From Litorimonas sp046250185 (lineage in GTDB: Bacteria > Pseudomonadota > Alphaproteobacteria > Caulobacterales > Maricaulaceae): DNA of 64,000 nt. Location: assembly GCF_046250185.1 (NCBI RefSeq), contig NZ_CP176469.1. One strand, given 5' to 3'. A program made the position numbers and the translations under genes. The notes under the pieces are model-generated. The model was not told the DNA's origin and searched no databases. It worked only from the letters and a program-made list of their open reading frames with translations. Shown here one piece after another: positions 43,670 through 51,341 of the stretch; the first letter of the stretch is position 1; each line of letters starts with the position of its first letter.

Positions 43670-44223
43670 ATCACGTCTTGCTCTCTTAATGTCATCAGCC
43701 GGTCTTTTAATCCGCGCCGCCCGCGCGATAGAAGGGATTCGTAAGCTTTCTCCGACACGCCTAAAATGGCCGCGCCTTCTTTCTGGGACACCTCTTGATA
43801 ATAAGATAAAGAGATCGCCGCACGTTGTGTATTTGGCAAAGAATTTAGCGCGTCCCGCACTAAGCCTGCCGTGTCCGACTGCGCGACACTCGCATCCGCA
43901 GAGGGAGAAGTGTCGGAGACCTCCGGCACGTCATCTGTATAGATCGGCCCTTTTTTGCGAAGCTGGTCTAAGCAATTATTGGTCGCGACACGCCGCAGCC
44001 ACGTTAACATACGGGCCTCGCCCTCACGCCAATTCGGGGCCGCCTGCCAAAGCTTGAGAAAGCTATCTTGCGCAACGTCTTCGGCCAGCGATCGGTCGCC
44101 GAGCATGTAATAGCCAAGCGCGTGAATCTTGCCCAGATGTCGATCCATCATCGCGGCCAAGGCAGCGGACTGCCCGGCCCGAAGGCCTGGCAGAAGGTCA
44201 GCATCAGGATCGATGTGGGCCAC
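43666..44223 (-). CDS. ECF-type RNA polymerase sigma factor
   Basis: 185 residues from a GTG start. Region 2 (ALAAMMDRHLGKIHALGYYMLGDRSLAEDVAQDSFLKLW, WREGEARMLTWLRRVATNNCLDQLRKK) and region 4 (LPNTQRAAISLSYYQEVSQKEGAAILGVSEKAYESLLSRGRRGLKDRL) match ECF sigma factors. The linker is Ser/Asp-rich. It directs RNA polymerase to specific promoters when the partner anti-sigma factor is released. It sits 9 bp after the EF-hand gene stop and overlaps the downstream gene, so the three form one operon. The inducing signal is unknown. Confidence 0.9.
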   Translation of the reverse strand: MAHIDPDADLLPGLRAGQSAALAAMMDRHLGKIHALGYYMLGDRSLAEDVAQDSFLKLWQAAPNWREGEARMLTWLRRVATNNCLDQLRKKGPIYTDDVPEVSDTSPSADASVAQSDTAGLVRDALNSLPNTQRAAISLSYYQEVSQKEGAAILGVSEKAYESLLSRGRRGLKDRLMTLREQDVI

Positions 44224-44232
44224 GCGGAAGGT

Positions 44233-44901
44233 CTATCGACCCCCACCGCGATGGCCACCACGTTTACCGTGCTTACCTTTGCGGCCTTCACCTTTGACCA
44301 GCTGGCCATCGCCATTGGCATCCATGCGAAGGAACATAGCGTCAGACGCAGTTAGGTATTCGGCTTTGGAAATCATTCCGTCGCCATCTGTATCAAACCG
44401 TGGCCCGCGCGGGCCTTTGCGTTCGCCGCGCTTACCATCTTTGCTACGCTTCATTTTATCGCCTTTAGCGCCGCGTTCAGCTTTGCGCGCGGCCCGCATG
44501 GCTTCGCGTTCAGCCTCCGAGACTTCTCCGTCGCCATTGGTATCGGCTTTCGCCTTGCGTTCCGCCATCTTCGCTTTGCGCTTTTCCATGCGAGCTTCAT
44601 TTGCTGCCTTAATTTCGGCCTCCGTCAGCACACCGTCGCCATTGACGTCTTGGCGGGCAAAGCGTTCTGCCATTTTCGCGTCGCGACGTTGCTCCCGCAT
44701 CGCGGTCTGCTCATCTTGATTGAGGAAGCCATTGCCATCTGCGTCAGCCGCGTCAAAGCGAGCATTAGCGGCCGTCGTGAATTCGATTTTTGTCACCACA
44801 TTATCGCGGTTTAGATCAGCCTTTGGGGATTGGTTGGCCGCAATCAGTAATGCGCCTGTGCCAGCCAATAAAGCCAGTTTCGTATATTTAGAGAATGACA
44901 T
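44233..44901 (-). CDS. EF-hand calcium-binding protein with six loops
   Basis: 222 residues with an N-terminal signal-like segment (SKYTKLALLAGTGALLIAA). Six DxNxDG-type EF loops are visible (DLNRDN, DADGNG, DVNGDG, DTNGDG, DTDGDG, DANGDG), separated by Arg/Lys/Glu-rich helices. The C-terminus is Gly/Arg/Lys/His-rich (GKHGKRGGHRGGG). Loops with Asp, Asn and Gly at the expected positions should bind Ca2+. It is the first gene of the operon with an ECF sigma factor and its putative anti-sigma factor, so it could act in the sigma signalling chain or be a target. That is inference. Confidence 0.85.
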   Translation of the reverse strand: MSFSKYTKLALLAGTGALLIAANQSPKADLNRDNVVTKIEFTTAANARFDAADADGNGFLNQDEQTAMREQRRDAKMAERFARQDVNGDGVLTEAEIKAANEARMEKRKAKMAERKAKADTNGDGEVSEAEREAMRAARKAERGAKGDKMKRSKDGKRGERKGPRGPRFDTDGDGMISKAEYLTASDAMFLRMDANGDGQLVKGEGRKGKHGKRGGHRGGGR

Positions 44902-45001
44902 TTTTGTCTCCTATGTCGTTTACAATACAACAAACGGAGCGGCGCGCAAAATCCTGCGCAAAAAATGCAGTGACTTTAAAATTAGGCCGTGAGGCGCGGT
45001 G

Positions 45002-45697
45002 TTAAGCGACCGCTGTGCGGGCAATAACTTCGCGCATTTGATCCAGCAAACGCGGCTCTATATGCAGGTCTTTCTCGTGACCCGCATAAGGCGGCGGTGC
45101 ACCGAGGTGATCGCGGATAGTCTCAGATAGCATTGAAGATGTTTCCGCCGCGTCCGCAACATTGCCTGTGCTGACGACTAGCGGATCAAATTTGGGCGCG
45201 CGGCGACGGATCGCATCGAGCATCCAATAGGCGCGCATAAAGTGATCACCCTGCGTATCATATGTCATAACACTCGCATCAGACGCCCCCGCCAAGCGAA
45301 TATGGGCAGGCGTGCAGCCCTCGGGTGGCAACACAAAAACCCAATCGTAAGAGAGTGACAACGCCGCCAAGCTCCCCAATGCATCATCCAGCGTGAGCGC
45401 GCCTGTTGAGGTTGCCGTGAAGTGTTCATTTGACGTGATATACATCGCGTCCCTCAGCGGGGCATCCGCATAAACAACGTCCGCTAATGTGCGGTTATAA
45501 ACGATACCAGCCGCTTTCATCATGCGACCATCACAGCCATCGAGCATCAGGACAGTTTCGCCAAAGCTCGCGGCTTTGCGGCCGAGCCGAAGGGCAAGTT
45601 GATATGATGTCTCGACATCGCCGCTAGGGCAGAACATGCTGACCATGCGCCCCGCAGGCTGATGATCTTGCTGCAAAATATTTTGTCTCTGGGCCAT
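45002..45697 (-). CDS. ParA/MinD/FlhG-like protein lacking a P-loop
   Basis: 231 residues from ATG 45697 (a GTG at 45712 is also open). The Rossmann-like pattern of MinD/FlhG ATPases is present: RMVSMFCPSGDVETSYQLALRLGRKAA, then GETVLMLDGCDG, LSYDWVFVLPPEG, and ASVMTYDTQGDHFMRAYWMLDAI. The Walker A lysine motif (KGGxGKT) is replaced by CPSGDVETSY, so ATP binding is probably lost or altered. Caulobacterales carry related pseudo-ATPases, but I cannot name this one. It lies upstream of the EF-hand/ECF operon on the same strand and downstream of sciP. Confidence 0.65.
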   Translation of the reverse strand: MAQRQNILQQDHQPAGRMVSMFCPSGDVETSYQLALRLGRKAASFGETVLMLDGCDGRMMKAAGIVYNRTLADVVYADAPLRDAMYITSNEHFTATSTGALTLDDALGSLAALSLSYDWVFVLPPEGCTPAHIRLAGASDASVMTYDTQGDHFMRAYWMLDAIRRRAPKFDPLVVSTGNVADAAETSSMLSETIRDHLGAPPPYAGHEKDLHIEPRLLDQMREVIARTAVA

Positions 45698-45712
45698 AAT
45701 TAGGCGCCCCAC

Positions 45713-45933
45713 TTTTCACTTAATACCACCGGGCTTTTCGCCTCTCATGATAGCTATAGGGGAGGGGTCTAAATGTTTCGCCAAGAAGCGTGGTAAATAG
45801 CGCTTAACTAGAATGAAGCGAAATTAATTGGGATGAAGAAAGTCCAAAGGTTTGGATCAGTAAGAGTATAAAAAAGCCGCCTTGCAGAGGACAAGACGGC
45901 TTCATCAAATTGACTTTGGGGGGAGCTAATTAA
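45713..45933. other. Intergenic region between the ParA-like gene and sciP
   Basis: About 220 bp. It contains the sciP terminator (45869-45903) and presumably the promoter of the minus-strand ParA-like gene. No RNA gene or repeat recognised. Confidence 0.4.
45869..45903 (-). terminator. Rho-independent terminator of sciP
   Basis: On the minus strand the stem AAGCCG-TCTTG pairs with CAAGG-CGGCTT, followed by six Ts. It lies 31 bp past the sciP stop. Confidence 0.85.
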
Positions 45934-46206
45934 TTAGCGGTATTGTTGAACCCGTGTTGTCCGAAGTCCGGCAATACCGTGGCTTTCAATACTGCGCTGC
46001 CACGCCATGAATTCCTCGGATGTGAGACCGTAACGATCACATGCGCCTTCAAGGGTCAGGAGGCCACCACGCACGGCGGCGACAACTTCTGCCTTGCGGC
46101 GAATAACCCAACGCACCGTATCGGGCTTGGGCAAATCGGCCAATGTGAGGGGCGTACCCTCTGGGCCAATAACAACATTTTCTCTCTTTAGTCTGCGCTC
46201 TGACAT
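45934..46206 (-). CDS. sciP: CtrA inhibitor SciP (DUF1153)
   Basis: 90 residues. The sequence is that of the DUF1153 family: VIGPEGTPLTLADLPKPDTVRWVIRRKAEVVAAVRGGLLTLEGACDRYGLTSEEFMAWQ, with the helix-turn-helix in the second half. In Caulobacter SciP binds CtrA and blocks its recruitment of RNA polymerase in G1. Its own promoter there is CtrA-dependent. Here a TTAA-N7-TTAA CtrA box lies about 75 bp upstream of the start, supporting the same loop. A Rho-independent terminator follows. Confidence 0.95.
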   Translation of the reverse strand: MSERRLKRENVVIGPEGTPLTLADLPKPDTVRWVIRRKAEVVAAVRGGLLTLEGACDRYGLTSEEFMAWQRSIESHGIAGLRTTRVQQYR

Positions 46207-46280
46207 TAGGTTGAACCCTTATTATCTTCGCCCGTCCACCTCAGGCTCTTTTTCTTGAAAACTTATTTAGGTGAGGTGTC

Positions 46281-46295
46281 TTAAAAAGAGTTTAA
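46281..46295 (-). promoter_or_regulatory. CtrA box upstream of sciP
   Basis: TTAA-AAAGAGT-TTAA, the exact TTAA-N7-TTAA spacing of the full CtrA recognition site, lies 75 bp before the sciP start. The symmetrical form is readable on either strand. mnmA is the other divergent neighbour but starts ~200 bp away. Confidence 0.7.
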
Positions 46296-46496
46296 GCCTT
46301 GTTAGAAAAATGCAATAAAATCATGTGTTTACGAAGGTTAACGGAATCAGCATTATCGTTAATGAAGGTTTACAGCGCGCCAAAAACCCTTATTTTTCAA
46401 GCGTTTTTGTAGCATGAAAAATGCAGTCTATGTGTCGACTTGGGACATTCGGCCCCTTATATGGACGCCAGAAAATAGGAAATAAAATTTAGAAAA

Positions 46497-47651
46497 ATGT
46501 CTGTCGCCACCAAAATCAAACCCAATAGCCTCGGTTTTACAAAACCTAAGGCTGAAACGCGCGTCGTTGTTGCAATGAGTGGTGGTGTTGATAGCTCCGT
46601 TTGCGCGGCGATGTTGGCGCGTGAGGGCTATGACGTTATTGGCGTCACGCTGCAGCTCTATGATCACGGCGCGGCGGTCAAGAAAGCGAAAGCCTGCTGC
46701 GCGGGTCAAGACATATATGATGCCAAGCGTGTGTCAGAGATGATGGGCTTCCCGCATTACGTTTTGGATTATGAAACGAATTTCCGCGAGCAAGTCATGG
46801 AGGACTTCGCGGATACCTATCTCATGGGGTCAACCCCGATCCCCTGTGTGCGGTGCAATCAAACCGTAAAGTTCAAAGACCTTCTGCAAGTTGCCAAAGA
46901 CTTGGGCGCAGATTGCATGGCGACGGGGCATTACATCAAACGTGTCATGGGCGATAACGGGCCAGAGCTACACCGCGCCTATGACCACGGCAAAGATCAA
47001 AGCTATTTCTTGTTCGCGACGACGCCGGAGCAATTAGAGTTTCTCCGTTTCCCACTCGGCGCTATGGACAAGTCCGAGACTCGCCGCTTGGCCGTCGAGC
47101 TAGGTCTGAATGTGGCGAGCAAGCCTGACAGCCAAGATATCTGCTTTGTGCCGACAGGAAAATATACGGACGTGATCGAGAAGATGCGTCCTAATGCAGC
47201 CGTGCCCGGTGATATTGTAGATATGGAAGGCAACGTCCTCGGCCAACATCGGGGCGTGATGTATTACACGATTGGGCAGCGCCGCGGGCTAGGTCTGGGG
47301 GATGACACTGGAACAGACCCGCTTTTCGTTGTCCGCATTGATGCCGCGCTCGGTTATGTCGTGGTTGGTCCACGATCAGCGCTGGAACGCTCTCGCGTAT
47401 ATCTGACAGACATTAACTGGCTGGGCGACGGAGAGTTCGGGGGAGCGCTTGACGGCCTTGATATTCAAGTCAAAGTCCGCTCCACTCGCCCGCCGCAGCC
47501 TGCGACTTTGCGCTGGGATGGTGACGATATGTACGTCCAACTCGCGCAATCAGAAATCGGCATCTCGCCCGGGCAAGCCTGCGTGTTTTACGAAGCCCGC
47601 AATGATGCGCTGCGCACGCTCGGTGGCGGTTGGATCACGCACACGTCTTAA
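46497..47651 (+). CDS. mnmA: tRNA-specific 2-thiouridylase
   Basis: 384 residues. The PP-loop SGGVDSS is at 28-34. The catalytic Cys pair is in PCVRCNQTVKF (middle of the N-terminal domain) and QDICFVP. GHYIKRV and the C-terminal RVYLTDINWLG with the beta-barrel (TIGQRRGLGLG) are also typical. It inserts sulfur at C2 of U34 in tRNA Lys, Glu and Gln, using IscS/TusE-type donors. AGGAAA lies before the ATG. It is divergent from sciP. Confidence 0.96.
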   Translation: MSVATKIKPNSLGFTKPKAETRVVVAMSGGVDSSVCAAMLAREGYDVIGVTLQLYDHGAAVKKAKACCAGQDIYDAKRVSEMMGFPHYVLDYETNFREQVMEDFADTYLMGSTPIPCVRCNQTVKFKDLLQVAKDLGADCMATGHYIKRVMGDNGPELHRAYDHGKDQSYFLFATTPEQLEFLRFPLGAMDKSETRRLAVELGLNVASKPDSQDICFVPTGKYTDVIEKMRPNAAVPGDIVDMEGNVLGQHRGVMYYTIGQRRGLGLGDDTGTDPLFVVRIDAALGYVVVGPRSALERSRVYLTDINWLGDGEFGGALDGLDIQVKVRSTRPPQPATLRWDGDDMYVQLAQSEIGISPGQACVFYEARNDALRTLGGGWITHTS

Positions 47652-47925
47652 GCTCAACTATATTGCGGGTAAGACAAGTCCAGCGAAGATGAATAATCCA
47701 AAGAGCGCAAGCTGCGGCGGGCGAGTGGAGCGGCATCAAAATTTCACTGTTATCGGGTAATTTTATCTAAGCATCAGAATTCTCTATAATGATACCGTCT
47801 GAGCGTTCGGGAGGCGCTGCGCCATAAGGTCTGTCCTAAATTTAATTCCAAAATCGCGCTGTCAATTTGTCATCCCGTGGATTTCACCCTAGAGTAGCTC
47901 AATAACAAACCTAGGAGGACACGTT

Positions 47926-48126
47926 ATGGCCATTATGAAATCAATCGAAGTGATGAGCGAGAGCAGTAAGTCGTTTGACGACGCGATCCAAGAAGCGATC
48001 ACTCGCACAGCAAAGACAGTCAAGCACATCAAATCTGCAAATGTCAAAAACATGAAAACAACGGTCAAAGACAATAAGATCGATAAATATCGTGTGAATG
48101 TGAAGATCACATTCCAAGTTGATTAG
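47926..48126 (+). CDS. Dodecin-family protein without the flavin Trp
   Basis: 66 residues with GGAGG 8 bp upstream. The sequence SSKSFDDAIQEAITRTAKTVKHIKSANVKNM and DNKIDKYRVNVKITFQVD is dodecin-like. The residue that stacks on flavin in dodecin (Trp39 in the gene at 38083) is replaced by Ala/Asn here, and Gln is absent. This subgroup is widespread in marine bacteria and may bind a different ligand or none. No operon partner. Confidence 0.85.
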   Translation: MAIMKSIEVMSESSKSFDDAIQEAITRTAKTVKHIKSANVKNMKTTVKDNKIDKYRVNVKITFQVD

Positions 48127-48146
48127 TCTGCTTTTGAATGAGGAAG

Positions 48147-48168
48147 AGGGGGTAGCTCCCCTTTTCTT
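48147..48168 (+). terminator. Probable terminator after the second dodecin gene
   Basis: Short stem AGGGG/CCCCT with a 6-nt loop followed by TTTCTTT, 20 bp past the stop. Confidence 0.55.
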
Positions 48169-48196
48169 TGGCCGCCCAACAACCTATCTATAGCCT

Positions 48197-48385
48197 ATGA
48201 ACAGCACTGAAACACTTTACATCATCATTATCGCTGCCGCGCTGATCGTTGTGGTGTTCCTCTTTCGGAACTCCGCCAAGAGCACGTCTTTGCAAGAGCA
48301 GAAGCGCCGTGACGTCGAACGTAAACGCGCCGCCCTCGCGCAGAAGCGCAAAGAGCAGCAACAGAACGAACAATCAGATCATTAA
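48197..48385 (+). CDS. Small single-pass membrane protein
   Basis: 62 residues. An N-terminal helix (YIIIIAAALIVVVFLF) is followed by a basic coiled-coil tail (EQKRRDVERKRAALAQKRKEQQQ). Type: short inner-membrane protein with cytosolic helix. No clear ribosome-binding site, so coding status is moderate. Convergent with the Lrp gene. Confidence 0.5.
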   Translation: MNSTETLYIIIIAAALIVVVFLFRNSAKSTSLQEQKRRDVERKRAALAQKRKEQQQNEQSDH

Positions 48386-48398
48386 ATCTGCCGACGGA

Positions 48399-48890
48399 CT
48401 AACGCGGTAATGCGTTACTGATAAGATTTAGCGGTATCGCGGTGATGTCTTTAGATTGCCGCAGAACGATGCGTGATTGCACATCACTGATCAGGTCAAT
48501 CGATAGCAGGACTTCGCGCAGGAAATCTTCATAAGCGTGCATATCTTTGGTCACGATGCGCAGCATGAAATCAACCGCGCCGGTCACGACGGCGCATTGC
48601 ACCACTTCTGGCATCCGCGCGACGGCCTTCTCGAATTTTTCCATATTATCGCGATTGGGCAGAGCGAGTTTCACGGCGACGAAGACTTCAAAGTCGAGCC
48701 CGAGCATTTCGCGGTTGAGAATCGTCACGCGCGATTTGATAATGCCCAATTCTTCCATGCGCTTAATCCTGCGCCAGCACGGGGAGGAGGATAGGCCAAC
48801 TTGCTCTGAAATATCAGAAACAGACAGGCTGGCATCCGATTGAATTAGATGCAAAATTTTAGCGTCAATATTATCAATTATGTCCGTCAT
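48399..48890 (-). CDS. Lrp/AsnC family transcriptional regulator (BkdR-like)
   Basis: 163 residues. The N-terminal helix-turn-helix is DNIDAKILHLIQSDASLSVSDISEQVGLSSSPCWRRIKRMEELG, with the SxSxCWRRxKxLE Lrp signature. The C-terminal RAM domain holds EVVQCAVVTGAVDFMLRIVTKDMHAYEDFLREVL. Lrp-type BkdR activators of branched-chain keto-acid dehydrogenase operons lie divergent to bkdA, and the arrangement is the same here. Binding of branched-chain amino acids as effector is the family expectation. Confidence 0.9.
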   Translation of the reverse strand: MTDIIDNIDAKILHLIQSDASLSVSDISEQVGLSSSPCWRRIKRMEELGIIKSRVTILNREMLGLDFEVFVAVKLALPNRDNMEKFEKAVARMPEVVQCAVVTGAVDFMLRIVTKDMHAYEDFLREVLLSIDLISDVQSRIVLRQSKDITAIPLNLISNALPR

Positions 48891-49070
48891 TACCGTTCCA
48901 ACCCTTTAACTAGGCAATCTTTTTTACCATCTTATAGATATGCGAAAAAAAATGCTAATAAAAATAATGTAGCTAGAGGAAATAATCGGGGAGAGGGCGC
49001 GGGCTGGTAAACGCGCGCCGTCCAAATTGACGAAGTCTGAGGAAATCGGGCTGCTGAAGGAAATATAAGC

Positions 49071-50327
49071 ATGAATGACAAGCGCGCTAAGCGGGGTAAT
49101 CAATCGCGGCTTTATGTACCAGAGCCGCCATTTCGGCCAGGCGATACACCTGATTATTCCCACATCACTGTGCCGGCTGACCATACTTTGCCGCGTCCTG
49201 ATCCTATGTGTGATCACGTCGAGACGACAGAGCATGCGCTGGGCCTGATCCGTGTGCTGCGCTTTAACGGCGAAGCGGTCGGGGATTGGCAGCCCAATCT
49301 CTCGCCCGAGCAGATGATTGCGGGCCTTCGCTCTATGATGCTGACCCGCGCCATGGATGACCGCATGTTCAATATGCAGCGCCAAGGCAAGATGAGTTTC
49401 TACATGAAATCGACGGGCGAGGAGGCGGTCAGCGTGGGTCACGCAATGGCGCTTCGCAATAATGACATGACGTTTCCGACCTATCGGCAGCAGGGCATAC
49501 TGATCCACCGCGGCGCGAGTATCAAAGACATGATGTGCCAGTGCCTGTCCAATGCGGGCGATCCGCTCGACGGGAAATCTATCCCAGTTTTATATTCCTT
49601 CAAAAAGCACGGCTTCTTTTCCGTGTCAGGCAATCTCGGCACACAACTGATCCAAGGGGTCGGTTGGGCTATGGCGAGTGCCTATAAAAACTCAGACGAA
49701 ATCGCGTCCGTCTTTACGGGCGAAGGCGCAACGGCTGAAGGTGATTTTCACTATGCGCTGAATTTTGCGTCAACCTATCGCGCCCCCTGCTTGATCAATG
49801 TGGTCAATAATCAGTGGGCGATATCAAGCTTCCAAGGCATTGCCGCGGGAGAGGGCGAGACCTTTGCCGCTCGGGGCACGGGCTATGGTCTCGCCACTTT
49901 ACGTGTGGACGGCAATGACTTGCTCGCCGTTTATGCGGCGACAAAATGGGCCGCTGAGCGCGCGCGTAAGGGCGGCGGAGCAACGCTGATCGAACACTTC
50001 ACCTACCGCAAATCGGGCCATTCGACCTCTGACGATCCGTCCAAATATCGCCCTGAAAATGAGCCGGATGTCTGGCCCTTTGGCGATCCCGTTGAACGCC
50101 TGAAAAACCATTTAATCGTAGCGGGCCATTGGAGCGAGGATCAACACACCGCCCTTGAGGCCGAGTGCAAGACCGAAATCCGCGACACCTATAAAGCGGC
50201 CGAGGCCATGGGCAGCTTGTCGGGCAAAGCAACCGTCAATGACTTCACCATGTTTGAGCAAGTCTATGAACACACGCCCGATCACTTGCAGGCACAACGC
50301 AAATCCTTCGAGCGGGAGCGCGACTAA
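49071..50327 (+). CDS. bkdA1: Branched-chain 2-oxoacid dehydrogenase E1 component, alpha subunit
   Basis: 418 residues. The thiamine diphosphate motif begins GEGATAEGDFHYALNFASTYRAPCLINVVNNQWAIS (GDG...NN type). The phosphorylation-loop-like TYRKSGHSTSDDPSKYR is also present, as in bkd/2-oxoisovalerate dehydrogenases. It decarboxylates branched-chain 2-oxoacids together with the beta subunit. The stop overlaps the beta start (TAATG), so translation is coupled. It is divergent from an Lrp regulator. Confidence 0.93.
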   Translation: MNDKRAKRGNQSRLYVPEPPFRPGDTPDYSHITVPADHTLPRPDPMCDHVETTEHALGLIRVLRFNGEAVGDWQPNLSPEQMIAGLRSMMLTRAMDDRMFNMQRQGKMSFYMKSTGEEAVSVGHAMALRNNDMTFPTYRQQGILIHRGASIKDMMCQCLSNAGDPLDGKSIPVLYSFKKHGFFSVSGNLGTQLIQGVGWAMASAYKNSDEIASVFTGEGATAEGDFHYALNFASTYRAPCLINVVNNQWAISSFQGIAAGEGETFAARGTGYGLATLRVDGNDLLAVYAATKWAAERARKGGGATLIEHFTYRKSGHSTSDDPSKYRPENEPDVWPFGDPVERLKNHLIVAGHWSEDQHTALEAECKTEIRDTYKAAEAMGSLSGKATVNDFTMFEQVYEHTPDHLQAQRKSFERERD

Positions 50328-51340
50328 TGCCTGAGATGAACATGATCGAAGCCATCCGCGACGCCCTCGACGTCAAGATGAGCCAAGACCCGGACGTTCT
50401 CGTTTTCGGTGAAGATGTTGGATATTTTGGTGGCGTGTTCCGCTGCACGGCAGGCCTGCAGGAAAAGCATGGCCTTCACCGTTGCTTTGATACGCCGATC
50501 AGCGAAGGCGGCATCGTCGGCATTGCGATTGGCATGGCGGCGAATGGCCTGCGCCCTGTCGCGGAAATCCAATTCGCCGATTATATCTATCCCGCCTATG
50601 ACCAGATTGCGAGTGAGGCCGCACGCGTACGCTACCGCTCCAATGGTGACTTTACCTCGCCAATCACAATTCGTACCCCCGTAGGCGGCGGTATTTATGG
50701 CGGCACCACGCATAGTCAATCGCCCGAAGCACTGTTCACGCATATATCAGGCCTGAAAACGATTATTCCGTCTAACCCTTACGACGCCAAAGGTCTTCTG
50801 ATCGCGGCGATAGAGGACAATGACCCTGTCTTATTCCTAGAACCCAAACGGCTTTATAACGGCCCCTTCGACGGCGATCCGCATAAGCCTGCGACGAGTT
50901 GGAAAGGCCACCCGCTGGGCGAGGTGCCAAAGGGGCATTATACTGTTGAAATCGGCGAAGCGCGCAAATTGCGGTCTGGCACGGACGTGACTATTCTGGC
51001 CTATGGCACGATGGTCTGGGTCGCGGATGCAGTGGCTAAGGATTTGGGCATGTCCGCTGACATTATCGACCTCCGCTCGCTCTTGCCTTATGATCTGGAC
51101 ATGATCAAAGCCAGCGTTGAGATGACGGGCCGCTGCGTGATCTTGCATGAGGCCACGCGGACATCAGGCTTCGGTGCAGAGCTGTCGGCCTTGGTGCAAG
51201 AGCATTGTTTTTATTCGCTCGAAGCGCCCATTCAGCGCGTGACGGGATGGGACACGCCCTATCCACATGCGCAGGAATGGGCCTATTTCCCTGGACCAAA
51301 GCGCGTGGGCCAAGCGCTCCGCAAAGTGATGGAGGGCTAA
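50327..51340 (+). CDS. bkdA2: Branched-chain 2-oxoacid dehydrogenase E1 component, beta subunit
   Basis: 337 residues, transketolase-type beta subunit. MIEAIRDALDVKMSQDPDVLVFGEDVGYFGGVFRCTAGL and PISEGGIVGIAIGMAANGLRPVAEIQFADYIYPAYDQI are the standard E1-beta blocks, with VPKGHYTVEIG and VTGWDTPYPHAQEWAYFP near the end. It pairs with the alpha subunit in an alpha2-beta2 E1. The gene overlaps the alpha stop and precedes E2 by 1 bp. Confidence 0.94.
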   Translation: MPEMNMIEAIRDALDVKMSQDPDVLVFGEDVGYFGGVFRCTAGLQEKHGLHRCFDTPISEGGIVGIAIGMAANGLRPVAEIQFADYIYPAYDQIASEAARVRYRSNGDFTSPITIRTPVGGGIYGGTTHSQSPEALFTHISGLKTIIPSNPYDAKGLLIAAIEDNDPVLFLEPKRLYNGPFDGDPHKPATSWKGHPLGEVPKGHYTVEIGEARKLRSGTDVTILAYGTMVWVADAVAKDLGMSADIIDLRSLLPYDLDMIKASVEMTGRCVILHEATRTSGFGAELSALVQEHCFYSLEAPIQRVTGWDTPYPHAQEWAYFPGPKRVGQALRKVMEG

Positions 51341-51341
51341 G

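Noticed and set aside
47658..47760. Minus-strand stretch encoding a hydrophobic end (ALFGLFIFAGLVLPAI then stop)
   Set aside because: Looks like a small membrane protein end, but an in-frame TGA lies only three codons after the sole nearby GTG, so no intact gene exists. A decayed gene is possible but unsupported.
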